32,815 bases of DNA from Crenarchaeota archaeon 13_1_40CM_3_52_17 (GTDB taxonomy: Archaea > Thermoproteota > Bathyarchaeia > 40CM-2-53-6). The stretch covers positions 1 through 32,815 of the forward strand of contig MNGN01000016.1 of NCBI GenBank assembly GCA_001918745.1. The letters are read 5' to 3'. The position numbers and the translations under genes are program-made. This document shows, piece by piece, positions 22,222-30,900 of this stretch (position 1 is its first letter; every line of letters begins with the position of its first letter). Below the pieces are notes generated by a model. It was not told the origin of the DNA. It searched no databases and saw nothing but the letters and a program-made list of their open reading frames with translations.

Positions 22222-23049
22222 TCAGGTGTTGGTGGGGGTTTGTCTAGGCGGAGTTGGCGAGCTAGGAGGATATGACGCTGGAACGGTTGGAGCAGGGAGA
22301 GGCGCGAAGAGACGAGCCATCGCCATCGCCGTCTTGCTCTCTCTAACCTTCGCCAGAATGCCGGGTTCTACCCTTCGATAGAAGAGAGTCGGCGCGAGAA
22401 TGCAGGAGGGCAAGAGGGATGCGACCAGAGTGGTGGTGAGCGAGATCGCTTTGTCAAGGCTTCCGCCAAGTGACACGGCGAAGGTGAGAAACGCGCCCAA
22501 GCTCCCCACCGAAGCAAGCCAGTTCGACATCCACGCCCCAGGAGCCGTAATGGTAACTCTCTTTGGATTATGGCATCGCAATCCCGAGTCTTCGAGAACC
22601 CAGAACAGAACGTGTATCGAGGAGGGAACAGCGAGGATGAAGATAGCCACGTAGACGAACGCATTGCTGACAATCGCGATATTCGCAGGTATAACATCCG
22701 TTATCTGCGGCACAATAATAGCTGATAGAACAAACACGAACAATAAGACCCGAAAGTCCCTCAGAATTCGACGAGAAAAGCCGGGAGGCCCGACCGGCCT
22801 CTCAAAATAGTACTGGTGACCCGACGACTCTCGAAAATGGCGAATTATCCAGATGACAAAGAACGCGAGACGATCTACTACGAGGCTCCAGATGAGAACC
22901 GGGATGCCAACATACACGACAATTATGGTAACAAGCCAGCCGAGGCCCTTGTAGGTACCAGCTGCAAGAAGGGGCAGCAGAGACAGAATGCCAAGGACGT
23001 ACTCCTTCCGATAGGTCAAGAATCCACGGAGAATTGCTCCCAAGGCCAA
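22222..23049 (-). CDS. Multi-pass membrane protein with proline-rich tail
   Basis: 275-residue integral membrane protein, not recognised. About seven TM segments are visible (for example VLGILSLLPLLAAGTY, WLVTIIVVYVGIPVLIW, VLLFVFVLSAIIVPQI, AFVYVAIFILAVPS). A basic loop (HFRESSGHQYYFERP) lies after the second pair. The tail after residue 245 is rich in proline and threonine (PLPAPTVPASYPPSSP) and probably disordered. The start is TTG at 23049. The 279 bases between it and the convergent secreted-protein gene (21943-22221) hold nothing recognisable. Confidence 0.6.
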   Translation of the reverse strand: MALGAILRGFLTYRKEYVLGILSLLPLLAAGTYKGLGWLVTIIVVYVGIPVLIWSLVVDRLAFFVIWIIRHFRESSGHQYYFERPVGPPGFSRRILRDFRVLLFVFVLSAIIVPQITDVIPANIAIVSNAFVYVAIFILAVPSSIHVLFWVLEDSGLRCHNPKRVTITAPGAWMSNWLASVGSLGAFLTFAVSLGGSLDKAISLTTTLVASLLPSCILAPTLFYRRVEPGILAKVRESKTAMAMARLFAPLPAPTVPASYPPSSPTPPRQTPTNT

Positions 23050-23125
23050 AGTATGAGTTTTCTAGAACCAACAGGCTCCGACCCTGGGAAGCCCTGCGAG
23101 ACTCTGTGAGGGCCAGGATTGGTGG

Positions 23126-24526
23126 CTAGAAGGGAGAGACGCTTGTGAAGTTAAAGTCCCTCGCTAGGATCCCGGGTTGGAGGATTCTGAATTGCTGGGC
23201 CTCGGAGAAGTTTCGCACGGGCTCTGAGACGGCGTCGATCTTGTTGAACAATTCCAGGAGGCTCTGGTTGAACCGGAGGTTCTTAACCGGTCTCTTGATC
23301 TCGCCATTCTCAACCAAGAAGGTTCCGTCTCTGGTCATGCCTGTCACTGTCTTGGTCTGAGGCTCTGTTTCCCGTACGTACCAGAAGCGGGTGATCAATA
23401 GGCCCTTGTCAAGTTCTCCAATTAGCTCCTCCGAGGTCTTGGTGGCTCCTTTGCCTCGAATTACCAGATTGGTCGGCAGCTCACCCAGAGGGTTTGGCAA
23501 GGGTAGCTCGTGACCTGTCGGGGCTACTCCATAGCGGTGCTGAGATATTCTGGAGGAGACTACGTTTCGAAAGACCCCGTTCTCGACTAGCGAGACTTTG
23601 CTCTTCTGGCAGCCTTCCCCGTCGAAGGGTGGACCGGCCTGGTTTGGATGGTACACGTCATCATCGATGCTTATGTTGTCTCCGAGAATCTTCTCTCCGA
23701 GTCTACCGGAGAGGTAGCTTCTGCCTTCCTTGTACTGTCGCATTCCAAGATCGGGGCTATAGCCGGTGGACGCGGATACGGCGAAGAAAATGAGCATCTC
23801 GCTCCATGCGTAGGGATCGACAACAACATCGAACTTTCCAGGGGCGATGTCTGCCTGGTTCTTGTTCAACTTGGCCCTTTCAAGCGCTGTCTGTGAGACA
23901 CTGTTAGGATCCAGCTCGCCAATATCACTAAACGTTGACAGCGCGTAACCGGTCTGGTTACCGTTGTCAGCGTCCATTGTCAACGAGAAGTATCCACCCG
24001 ATCCCCGATAGGATGCTTCCAGTCCGGATGTGTTGAGCATCATTACATGCTCGACGCTGGTTCCGAGAACCCCAGAAGCGAGAAGATGGTTTTTCTTGGC
24101 CAGATCGATAGCGGATCCGATATGGCCTGCTTTCAGCTCAGCCGGAGCCTCGACAGTTTTCTCGCTGTATCGGTCGACTGAGCGGTATTTCTGTGAGCCC
24201 GGCATCGGCAGATAATCCGGGTCTTCCGGCGACTCGCGGGCCTGGCGGAGAGCCTTCTCTACAGTCCTCTCAATAGAGGCCTTGTCCAAGGTGCCTGTTG
24301 TGACTCGTCCCTGTTTCTTTTCGGACGCGATCCTCACGGACAGGTTTCTGCTGGTGCTGTACTGTGATTGTGCTAGTTCGTTGTTCCCAAATCGTAGGTA
24401 CTCGTCAACTCGCGACACGAGCATTATCTCTGCCTCAGCCTTGCCTGCAACGGTTTTTGCGGTGGTGAAGATCTGGTGGGCTCTTTCTCTGAGCAGAACA
24501 CGCGGGTGTTCCATCTTTTGCGACAT
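23126..24526 (-). CDS. TldE/PmbA-type peptidase subunit
   Basis: 466-residue protein of the TldE/PmbA family (PF01523). It lacks the HExxxH zinc site and acts as partner of TldD. Family features include EIMLVSRVDEYLRFGNNELAQS near the N-terminus, FDVVVDPYAWSEMLIFFA in place of the metal region, DDDVYHPNQAGPPFDGEGC, and WYVRETEPQTKTVTGMTRDGTFLVENGEI near the C-terminus. In bacteria the heterodimer degrades unfolded or leader peptides. The gene starts 2 bases after the TldD stop, so the two are co-transcribed and probably translated together. Start ATG at 24526. Confidence 0.9.
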   Translation of the reverse strand: MSQKMEHPRVLLRERAHQIFTTAKTVAGKAEAEIMLVSRVDEYLRFGNNELAQSQYSTSRNLSVRIASEKKQGRVTTGTLDKASIERTVEKALRQARESPEDPDYLPMPGSQKYRSVDRYSEKTVEAPAELKAGHIGSAIDLAKKNHLLASGVLGTSVEHVMMLNTSGLEASYRGSGGYFSLTMDADNGNQTGYALSTFSDIGELDPNSVSQTALERAKLNKNQADIAPGKFDVVVDPYAWSEMLIFFAVSASTGYSPDLGMRQYKEGRSYLSGRLGEKILGDNISIDDDVYHPNQAGPPFDGEGCQKSKVSLVENGVFRNVVSSRISQHRYGVAPTGHELPLPNPLGELPTNLVIRGKGATKTSEELIGELDKGLLITRFWYVRETEPQTKTVTGMTRDGTFLVENGEIKRPVKNLRFNQSLLELFNKIDAVSEPVRNFSEAQQFRILQPGILARDFNFTSVSPF

Positions 24527-24528
24527 GG

Positions 24529-26001
24529 CTAAGATGCTCCAAAAACCCGGATGTTCCTGAATCTGCTAGGTGAGGCTCCATGTCCCGTGATCATTGTCTG
24601 CCCGGGCTGGCCTTTTCCGCAATTCGGCGTTCCCCAAAGCACCCAGCTCTTCTTGTTGGCAATGGCATCGCAGGAATTCCAGAACTCCGGCGTTATGCCA
24701 GCGTAGGTAGGTCCTCTGACCATTTCTCCAATGCTTCCGTTCTTTATCCTGTAGCCTTTTTCGGTGTTGAACTGGAAGTTGTACCTCTTCTGGTCGATGC
24801 TCCAACCATAGTTTGTGACCATGAGGTATCCGTCGCGGGTATCTTCGATCATCTCGTCATAGTCCCAGTCTCCTGGTTCGAGACTGACGTTTGTCATTCT
24901 GATTATTGGAAGCTTGTAGTATTCTGCTCGCATGCACCCGTTACTTCGGCTCTCGCCAACTCTCGGGGCAGTTTCCCGGGACATAAGATAACCGACAAAT
25001 TTTCCGTTCTTGACTGCATATTTTCGCTGGGCTTTTACTCCCTCGTCATCGTAGCCGAAGGTTCCCAGTCCGTTACCATGGTCGAGGGTTGCATCCATTA
25101 CTATGTTCACGTGTTCTGAGCCGTACTGGAGTTTTCCGAGTTGGTCTGGTTGGAGAAAGCTTCGGCCTGCGAAGTTAGCCTCGTAACCTAGAACCCTGTC
25201 GAGCTCTATTGGGTGGCCGCAGGACTCGTGCACCTGCAACGCAACCTGGTCTCCGCTGAGAATAATGTCTGATTTTCCTTCGCCAATAGTGGGGGCATGA
25301 GTCAGCGCTAGGACGTCTTTCGTGATCTCAAGTGCTTGTGCGGGAAGGTCCATCTCGTCCACGAGCTCGTAGCCGCCACCACTATTCTGTTGAACTGATC
25401 GCCTCTGGACACCGGTCGGGCCCTTGGCGGCAACAATTGCAGATACGCCTGCGTAGGAGTGAGTTTGGAATATCTTCGACCCTTCTGAGTTCGCGAAATA
25501 TTTCTCGATAAAATCGAACGTCATCTGGCCTCTTCTTGCCACGACGTCGTTTTCCTTCATCCTCTTGGTTGTTTCCTGAAGAACTTCGTACTTGGTTTCG
25601 GTCGGGACGCGGAACGGGTCCTTCTTGACTGGTGTTGCCCACTTGTCGACATGAGCAGGCTCAGAGGCCCGAGTGACTTTTATCCCGAGTTTTGACGCGC
25701 CCCTGGCGAGAGCGAGGGCCTTCTTGGTTGTTTCTCTTATGCTGTCATGTTCAAGTTCATCGGTGTCGGCGAATCCCCAGCCCAGATCCTTGTAGAGAAC
25801 ACGAATTCCTACCCCGATTGTGCTCGCTTCTTCGCTGGCTGGGTTCTCGTTGACGACTGTAACAGCTTCGGATCGTGTGTTAACGAGCCTCAGCTCGGCA
25901 TAGCTTGCGTTGTCTCGCTTGGCAAGGTCAAAAGATATCTTCGCCAGTTCTTCCCCAAGGTCCTTGGTAGAAATCACGGAATCGTGATTGGAAACGGTCA
26001 C
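24529..26001 (-). CDS. tldD: TldD-type zinc metallopeptidase
   Basis: 490-residue catalytic partner of TldE. The zinc motif HExxxH is HESCGH (258-263), followed by IELDRVLGYEANFAGRSFL. The C-terminal WGTPNCGKGQPGQTMITGHGAS carries the conserved Cys proposed as the third ligand. The complex is an ATP-independent cytoplasmic protease; in bacteria it matures peptides such as microcin B17 and CcdA is a substrate. No peptide-modification genes are nearby, so a housekeeping role is likely. The start is GTG at 26001, with a TTCATTATCG TATA-like box about 29 nt upstream. Confidence 0.93.
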   Translation of the reverse strand: MTVSNHDSVISTKDLGEELAKISFDLAKRDNASYAELRLVNTRSEAVTVVNENPASEEASTIGVGIRVLYKDLGWGFADTDELEHDSIRETTKKALALARGASKLGIKVTRASEPAHVDKWATPVKKDPFRVPTETKYEVLQETTKRMKENDVVARRGQMTFDFIEKYFANSEGSKIFQTHSYAGVSAIVAAKGPTGVQRRSVQQNSGGGYELVDEMDLPAQALEITKDVLALTHAPTIGEGKSDIILSGDQVALQVHESCGHPIELDRVLGYEANFAGRSFLQPDQLGKLQYGSEHVNIVMDATLDHGNGLGTFGYDDEGVKAQRKYAVKNGKFVGYLMSRETAPRVGESRSNGCMRAEYYKLPIIRMTNVSLEPGDWDYDEMIEDTRDGYLMVTNYGWSIDQKRYNFQFNTEKGYRIKNGSIGEMVRGPTYAGITPEFWNSCDAIANKKSWVLWGTPNCGKGQPGQTMITGHGASPSRFRNIRVFGAS

Positions 26002-26087
26002 GCTTAAGCATTTACCGCGTCAGGTCGATAATGAAGAGGGTCGCATAGAACTCTGCCAAGAAAAGTCCCAGGACGACCCCGTGTGCT

Positions 26088-27428
26088 CTAGTTGAATTGG
26101 CTGATTTTCCGCTGGAAATACGCGTTCTGGAGGAGCGCCGAGGTTTCTATCCAACCACGCTTCGGTATCTCAAAAATACTGCTCACATAATTCAAGGCGG
26201 CTTCCATGGAGTCGAATCTTTCAAACGGTGTCCTAAGGAGCACCCGAAGACTTTCTCTAACATTCCAAACCCCGACAGGCATTATGTAGCCGGGATGAAT
26301 TTCCCTCAACATTATTGCCCCCGCTTGCTTTCCGATCGAGTCCAGATACTCAGAAACCGCAAGTCTTGCTGAGTAGTAGCAACCGCCCGGCTTCGCGTAG
26401 GTCTTTCGTCCTCGGAATCCTTCCGAATCGCCAAGCATGACTGGCCGGTATCCTTTCGGAGAAACATAGCTGCTCTTCTCCACGTCCTCAGCCATATTCA
26501 CGTCGGGAAAACTAGTGGCGAGCAGCTCTGGTTCGAACCAGGCCTCGATCCACTCGAACTTCCAGTGTTCAGGAGTAAGAAGTCCTACGTAGATATTATC
26601 GAGATACGTGTATTTGTAAACGCGGAATTCGTCTATGAGAGGATGATGTCTTACTCGGGACATTAGCTTGAGGCTGAGGTTGCTGTCTACCGCGGTTATG
26701 CTCCACCGTGTTGGGACAAGCTTGCGTCTCTTGCTCTCCCCAAACATCCCGAGGCTAAACGCTCGCTGAATGCGAGTCACCAAGACACCGTTTCTGTAGA
26801 GCTGCAGGACAGCATCGTCGGCCGGGAGATCGCCATCGTAGAACGCTTTCTCGATCCTATCGTCAACGGAGGAGTTGCCAGCATGAAACGAGGTGAGGGG
26901 TGCAATAGGACCGAAGGGCTGGGAGTCCTCTCGCATATCCAATATTTTTCGGGGCGGCCGAGACAGGACGAGTTCTGTGTCAACAGGTTTTGTCATCATT
27001 GCAACCTCATGCAAGGTCTCGATCAATCTGCCTCCCTTCTGAGCGTCCGAGACGTTCGCCTTGCTGTAGCCTCGAAGCAAACTGTATCTGAAATCTACGA
27101 TCTCATCGAAGCCCTTGCCCATCCACCATTCAGGAGTGTCAAGAATCTCGGTGTCGCCGGAAATCGATGGCACCATAGGTCCGACGTTGACGTTCGGATA
27201 CCCGAATCTCCCTACAAAGACTCCTGGAGGACTGGACCCCGCGATGGATTTTAGGTCGAACTCGGGATGATGTGCAGCCAAAGACTCAGCTTTGACGTGT
27301 ATGGCGCACTTCTTCTCCCCGGATAGCCTTCTAACTCTCAGGCACATTGGACAAAGCTTCTCGGAGGAAGAGACCAGGTCGGCACGTTGCGAAATACCTC
27401 TACCAAACGAGCCGAACATGTCCATCAA
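26088..27428 (-). CDS. nreA: Archaeal DNA repair protein NreA
   Basis: 446-residue Nre-family protein (DUF650/DUF651). The N-terminal zinc-binding motif is Cys26-x2-Cys29-x11-Cys41-x2-His44. PPGVFVGRFGYPNVNVGPMVP follows, a family hallmark, then DFRYSLLRGYSK and LVPTRWSITAVDSNLS. The C-terminal domain has RVYKYTYLDNIYVGLLTPEHW and YYSARLAVSEYL-like blocks. Nre proteins act in DNA damage resistance and carry a C-terminal PCNA-interacting (PIP) motif. Here the end reads QRKISQFN, with Gln, Ile and Phe in place but Asn where a second aromatic is expected. Start ATG at 27428. Confidence 0.88.
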   Translation of the reverse strand: MMDMFGSFGRGISQRADLVSSSEKLCPMCLRVRRLSGEKKCAIHVKAESLAAHHPEFDLKSIAGSSPPGVFVGRFGYPNVNVGPMVPSISGDTEILDTPEWWMGKGFDEIVDFRYSLLRGYSKANVSDAQKGGRLIETLHEVAMMTKPVDTELVLSRPPRKILDMREDSQPFGPIAPLTSFHAGNSSVDDRIEKAFYDGDLPADDAVLQLYRNGVLVTRIQRAFSLGMFGESKRRKLVPTRWSITAVDSNLSLKLMSRVRHHPLIDEFRVYKYTYLDNIYVGLLTPEHWKFEWIEAWFEPELLATSFPDVNMAEDVEKSSYVSPKGYRPVMLGDSEGFRGRKTYAKPGGCYYSARLAVSEYLDSIGKQAGAIMLREIHPGYIMPVGVWNVRESLRVLLRTPFERFDSMEAALNYVSSIFEIPKRGWIETSALLQNAYFQRKISQFN

Positions 27429-27544
27429 AGCTTGACCATTTCTCTATAATTCCGGAGATAGTGCCGAATTCTAACTACCTTGTCCGATAAACCTGCTCTT
27501 GTCGACACTCTCAACGGAGCCTCGAAGGTTTAGGGTACTCAACA

Positions 27545-29302
27545 CTACCAGAGAACGGTCTTCTCCGGCAGAGTTCCAATTCCTGAATATGTCAGTTGTA
27601 GAATACCTACGGGGAAGGTCTTGTCGTTCGCGTTTGCCTCGGCAGAAACCCCGTTGTAAGGTTCTCCTCCCCAGCGGTAGTTTGCTTTCCAGTATGAATG
27701 CCATCCCTGAATGATGTTGGCCTTCTCCATCAATCTCCACGAGCCATTCGGATCTACGAATGATGGGTAGAGCAATTGTACTGACCAGCCCAGGACTGGG
27801 GTCTTGCTTGCGACCCCGAACTGGTAGAAGAAGGCATATGCTGAGGGATAGTTCCCGACCCCTACTAGTCCGATATCGAAATACGGGCCTTCCCGAAAGT
27901 CCGGCACGAAGCTTCCAAACTGTATCCATGGTTGTCCTGTGTAGTTATAGTACCAATCTGCATGAAAGTCCGGCTTGTCATATCGCCACATCATCCTGAG
28001 ATAAACAGGCGTTGAAGAATTCGCGGGATTGATTACGCGCTCAGCATGATATCTGAGATGTTCCCACATTATTCCTCCACAGTTCGCGTTTCCATCGCAG
28101 GTCTCCCAAGTGGAGCCGGAAACTACACGGGTCCCGTTAGGTAGAACGAAGAGGTCGGCCCTCCACCCGAAATCCCAACCGTCAATGCAGCAGTTGGGCG
28201 ATTGGACTCCCATCCCGGCCATCAGAAAGTTGTTTGGAGCCAGCGCTTTCAGATCCACCTTAGTGAAACTTACCCCGATCTGGACACAGCAAATCCTGTA
28301 CTGGGTTGAGTTGTAGTAGCCTGCGACGTATGGATAGGTTGGGGTTCCAAGTGTCAGGTGGCCGGTTCCCGGAGATATGCTGGTGGCGTAGAGAACGCTC
28401 GGGTCCCAAAATCCAAAGGATATGAGGGTCCACAACGAAAAGAGAAGGACCACGGCGATTCCAACACGGCGGATGTCTTCTAGTCTCGGATTGAAATGTC
28501 TCAATGGACCAATGCTTAGTTTTCTGGGGAGACCGAGTTCTAGTACACCTCCGATCAGGGCGAAGAATCCCCACAAGGGAACGATGAGAAACAGGAGGCT
28601 CCTGTCGCAGGATGGACAGAGTAACGGCCAGAGAAACCCGGAAAGTAAGAACGCGGAAGTCACTCCGGAAGCCGCGGCGACAAATAGAGACCGGCTAATT
28701 TTGGCAGCTAGAATCCCCGCTGCTATTTCTGAGACTCCGAATAGGAGTGCTGCCTGGAACGGGACGAGTGGCGCAAGATAGGTGACGCCTGAGAACCATG
28801 CTGTAAGCGGAAACCACGCGGTTACCACGGATGTGATGAATGCACTAAATATTGCAATCCATGGGCGCAACTTCTTGTTCAGCTTGTCCTTCTTGTAGGA
28901 TGCTCGGACGAATGAGGGCAGCGCTCCGAAGGAAAACATCATTGTGCAAAGACGAACCCCTGCTAGACCGTCTGGCCCAAGGGAATAGCACTCCGACCTC
29001 CAAATCGTCCCAGCTAGATACGTAGGACAAGCGAGATAGAATAGCACATAGATTAGCGAGGCACTGAGGAAGACTTGGATAACCGCCCAGCGTGGCCGGA
29101 GAAGATATGCCACAAGTATTCCTCCGAGAGCGAAAGAGACAACGTAGGCTTCGAGCCTCGTCTGGGAAAACTGGTAGTACCAGTATCCGTTGTTCGTCTG
29201 TCCAAACCAGAAGTTCGCTCTCTCAAAGATGTAGGCCGGTCCCCACGGGAAAAATGCTAGGAGGGCTCCGCGGAGAATATTCCGCGGAGTGAGGCTCTGC
29301 AA
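27545..29302 (-). CDS. Large orphan membrane protein with Cys-rich extracellular domain
   Basis: 585 residues, not recognised. The first 310 residues carry about eight TM segments, with CPTYLAGT and LCPSCDR loops containing cysteine. The remaining 270 residues have no TM segment and look extracellular: several N-glycosylation-like NxT/S sites, two CC pairs (RICCVQIG, PNCCIDGW), a C-x4-C pair (TCDGNANCGG), and many Trp and Tyr residues, suggesting a disulfide-stabilised beta domain that might bind a ligand or glycan. The start is TTG at 29302. It is followed by NreA on the same strand after a 116-base gap. Function unknown. Confidence 0.7.
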   Translation of the reverse strand: MQSLTPRNILRGALLAFFPWGPAYIFERANFWFGQTNNGYWYYQFSQTRLEAYVVSFALGGILVAYLLRPRWAVIQVFLSASLIYVLFYLACPTYLAGTIWRSECYSLGPDGLAGVRLCTMMFSFGALPSFVRASYKKDKLNKKLRPWIAIFSAFITSVVTAWFPLTAWFSGVTYLAPLVPFQAALLFGVSEIAAGILAAKISRSLFVAAASGVTSAFLLSGFLWPLLCPSCDRSLLFLIVPLWGFFALIGGVLELGLPRKLSIGPLRHFNPRLEDIRRVGIAVVLLFSLWTLISFGFWDPSVLYATSISPGTGHLTLGTPTYPYVAGYYNSTQYRICCVQIGVSFTKVDLKALAPNNFLMAGMGVQSPNCCIDGWDFGWRADLFVLPNGTRVVSGSTWETCDGNANCGGIMWEHLRYHAERVINPANSSTPVYLRMMWRYDKPDFHADWYYNYTGQPWIQFGSFVPDFREGPYFDIGLVGVGNYPSAYAFFYQFGVASKTPVLGWSVQLLYPSFVDPNGSWRLMEKANIIQGWHSYWKANYRWGGEPYNGVSAEANANDKTFPVGILQLTYSGIGTLPEKTVLW

Positions 29303-29513
29303 AAAGCTTCGCCGGAGAAACCCTAAGGGTCGAGACTATTGACTCTTGCCCATAAGAAAAACCGTTATCATTCCCGTTGGAATGTATTCTCTCCGGAATA
29401 TTCTACACATTGCCAGCCATACCATTGAGGGTAGAGTGACGTTAGGACTGCGCGGCATTTAAGCGAAGTACTAGGAGAATGGAATAGTTCCCGCGCTCCA
29501 TGAGCATTCGTAG

Positions 29514-29520
29514 AGGTGAG
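29514..29520 (+). promoter_or_regulatory. Shine-Dalgarno site deciding the zinc-ribbon start
   Basis: AGGTGAG (within GAGGTGAG) is a near-perfect complement to the 16S rRNA 3' end and sits about 9 nt before ATG 29530. It favours this start over the in-frame ATG at 29500, and is one of few clear ribosome binding sites in the window. Confidence 0.5.
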
Positions 29521-29529
29521 CAGATCAAA

Positions 29530-29757
29530 ATGCGAAGATGCTTGGTATGCGGTTCCGACGAAGTCTTTCTCTGGCTTGGAGGTTCCATTGGATCCCTCTA
29601 CCACTGCACAGATTGCCAATACATTGGATCTGTCGTCCTAGAAATTGATGCACAGCAGCCGTTGACAAACCAGTTCATGTCCTTCTGGGACCTTGTAGAG
29701 GGGGGAAGCTTCTGGAGCGAGACTGGAATATCAAACCAGATGCTGTTCCAAATGTGA
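29530..29757 (+). CDS. Small zinc-ribbon protein
   Basis: 75 residues. RRCLVCGSDEVFLWLGG followed by YHCTDCQYIGS forms a two-knuckle zinc ribbon, Cys4-x2-Cys7 and Cys25-x2-Cys28, with a glycine after the second Cys. The C-terminal half (NQFMSFWDLVEGGSFWSE) is aromatic and not recognised. Such small archaeal ribbons are widespread and usually of unknown role, possibly nucleic-acid or protein binding. Start chosen by the Shine-Dalgarno site; an upstream ATG at 29500 would add 10 residues. The 3' end is 34 bases from the convergent GNAT gene. Confidence 0.68.
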   Translation: MRRCLVCGSDEVFLWLGGSIGSLYHCTDCQYIGSVVLEIDAQQPLTNQFMSFWDLVEGGSFWSETGISNQMLFQM

Positions 29758-29791
29758 TGGCTTAGTGCTGCAGCGTGCAGCACCCTCTTCC

Positions 29792-30208
29792 CTATTTTCT
29801 TAACTGTTTCCCGATCATCATGAGGTCGGGTTGCGCTTCGTATCCGATGGCCCTGAAGAACTCAGAGGACTGTTCGTTCCACTTGTAGACTTGCGCGTTC
29901 ACTTTCTTCGCCCCTTTGGCACCAAGACGCTTTTCGACTTCGCGAACGAGTCCGACTCCGATCCCTTTCCGTTGATGTTCAGGCTTCACGGCGAGATGGT
30001 AGATCCAACCGCGCCTTCCGTCCCAGCCGCCTATTACACTGCCCACGACCTCATCGATTTGTTCAGCAACTAAGAACAAATCTGGGTCTCGTTGAAGTTT
30101 CAACTTGACATCTTCAAGTTCGTCTCCGGGGCGTAAGATGAGGCCCGCGGCTTGCCACAGGGCGCGTACCATGGCGTAGTCTTGGATCTTGAATTCGCGA
30201 ATCTTCAT
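29792..30208 (-). CDS. GNAT N-acetyltransferase
   Basis: 138-residue GNAT-fold acetyltransferase. Motif A is clear: IYHLAVKPEHQRKGIGVGLVREVEKRL, with the acetyl-CoA-binding QRKGIG loop. VYKWNEQSSEFFRAIGYE (motif B) and a terminal strand follow. It acetylates an amine on a small molecule or protein; the substrate is unknown. Start ATG at 30208 overlaps the TGA stop of the PadR gene in an ATGA, so the two are translationally coupled. The longer frame to 30235 would overlap PadR more deeply and is less likely. The link to PadR suggests the enzyme may modify the compound that the regulator responds to, an inference. Confidence 0.85.
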   Translation of the reverse strand: MKIREFKIQDYAMVRALWQAAGLILRPGDELEDVKLKLQRDPDLFLVAEQIDEVVGSVIGGWDGRRGWIYHLAVKPEHQRKGIGVGLVREVEKRLGAKGAKKVNAQVYKWNEQSSEFFRAIGYEAQPDLMMIGKQLRK

Positions 30209-30777
30209 GATTTCTTGAGCATTCGCTTTGTCCAATCGAGCTGGCTCTCAAGATTAAGAGCATAGTCTTTCAGCATGAACTGGATTTCTTTGCGGGGGAT
30301 CTTGTCCCTCTTGGATTCGAGTATTCCTCGGAGAAACGCGAATTGTCCCGCGGTCATATGCGTGAACATTGTTGGAATGTTTTTCGGATCGACCAGTTCT
30401 ATGATTATGGACCTCATCGCTCCCCAGTTTTGTCCGGTTTTCAACAACATCTCGCCGGATTGCTGTAACAACGCACGCCCTTCGGGGGCGATGTGATAGA
30501 TGCGTTGGGGCTTTCCCGCCTTCTTATGGGATTCTGCTCTGATATATCCTCCCCTCACGAGTTCCTTTAGAATTGGATAGATGGAACCGGCTCCAGGCCT
30601 CCAAACGCCCTGTGTCTTAGTCTCGATCTCTTGCAAGAGATCGTATCCATGAGCCGGTCTCGTAGAGATCCGATGCAAGACATACAGGCGCAGAAATCCT
30701 CTGGGAATCCCTTGCGGATGCGCTAGAACGCTGTGAATCGGTGTCCTTCGGCTCATCGTAGTCCTAGAACTAGCCAT
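30205..30777 (-). CDS. PadR-family transcriptional regulator
   Basis: 190-residue PadR-type repressor. The winged HTH is GFLRLYVLHRISTRPAHGYDLLQEIE, GAGSIYPILKELVRGGYI (recognition helix) and the GKPQRIYHIAPEGRALL wing, followed by a C-terminal helical dimerisation domain. PadR proteins often control adjacent ABC or MFS drug exporters; here an ABC exporter is divergent. Start ATG at 30777 (a second ATG at 30756 is possible); a TTTATTA box lies about 33 nt upstream. The stop overlaps the GNAT start. The likely operator is the palindrome at 30859-30874 over the ABC promoter. Confidence 0.88.
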   Translation of the reverse strand: MASSRTTMSRRTPIHSVLAHPQGIPRGFLRLYVLHRISTRPAHGYDLLQEIETKTQGVWRPGAGSIYPILKELVRGGYIRAESHKKAGKPQRIYHIAPEGRALLQQSGEMLLKTGQNWGAMRSIIIELVDPKNIPTMFTHMTAGQFAFLRGILESKRDKIPRKEIQFMLKDYALNLESQLDWTKRMLKKS

Positions 30778-30845
30778 ACACGCCGCGCTAGTACGAGGCG
30801 CTTTTTGCTAATAAACCCGCTTCGTGAAAAAGCATGCGAAGAATT

Positions 30846-30874
30846 CTTTATATAAACCATATCGAATGCGATAT
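30846..30874 (+). promoter_or_regulatory. ABC exporter promoter and palindromic operator
   Basis: CTTTATATAAA (30846-30856) is the strongest TATA box in the window. Directly downstream is a perfect palindrome ATATCG-N4-CGATAT (30859-30874), with a partial repeat ATACGATA at 30880-30887. The palindrome lies between the TATA box and the expected start site near 30877, where a bound PadR dimer would block transcription. GAGG at 30887-30890 precedes the TTG start by 10 nt. Confidence 0.6.
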
Positions 30875-30900
30875 ATCTAATACGATAGAGGCTTAGAGAA

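Noticed and set aside
25382-25642. Highly charged 86-codon minus-strand frame inside tldD
   Set aside because: Shadow of tldD; tldD motifs in the main frame are continuous.
28110-28781. Several plus-strand frames opposite the orphan membrane protein
   Set aside because: Low-complexity, basic translations without motifs, antisense to a long continuous frame.
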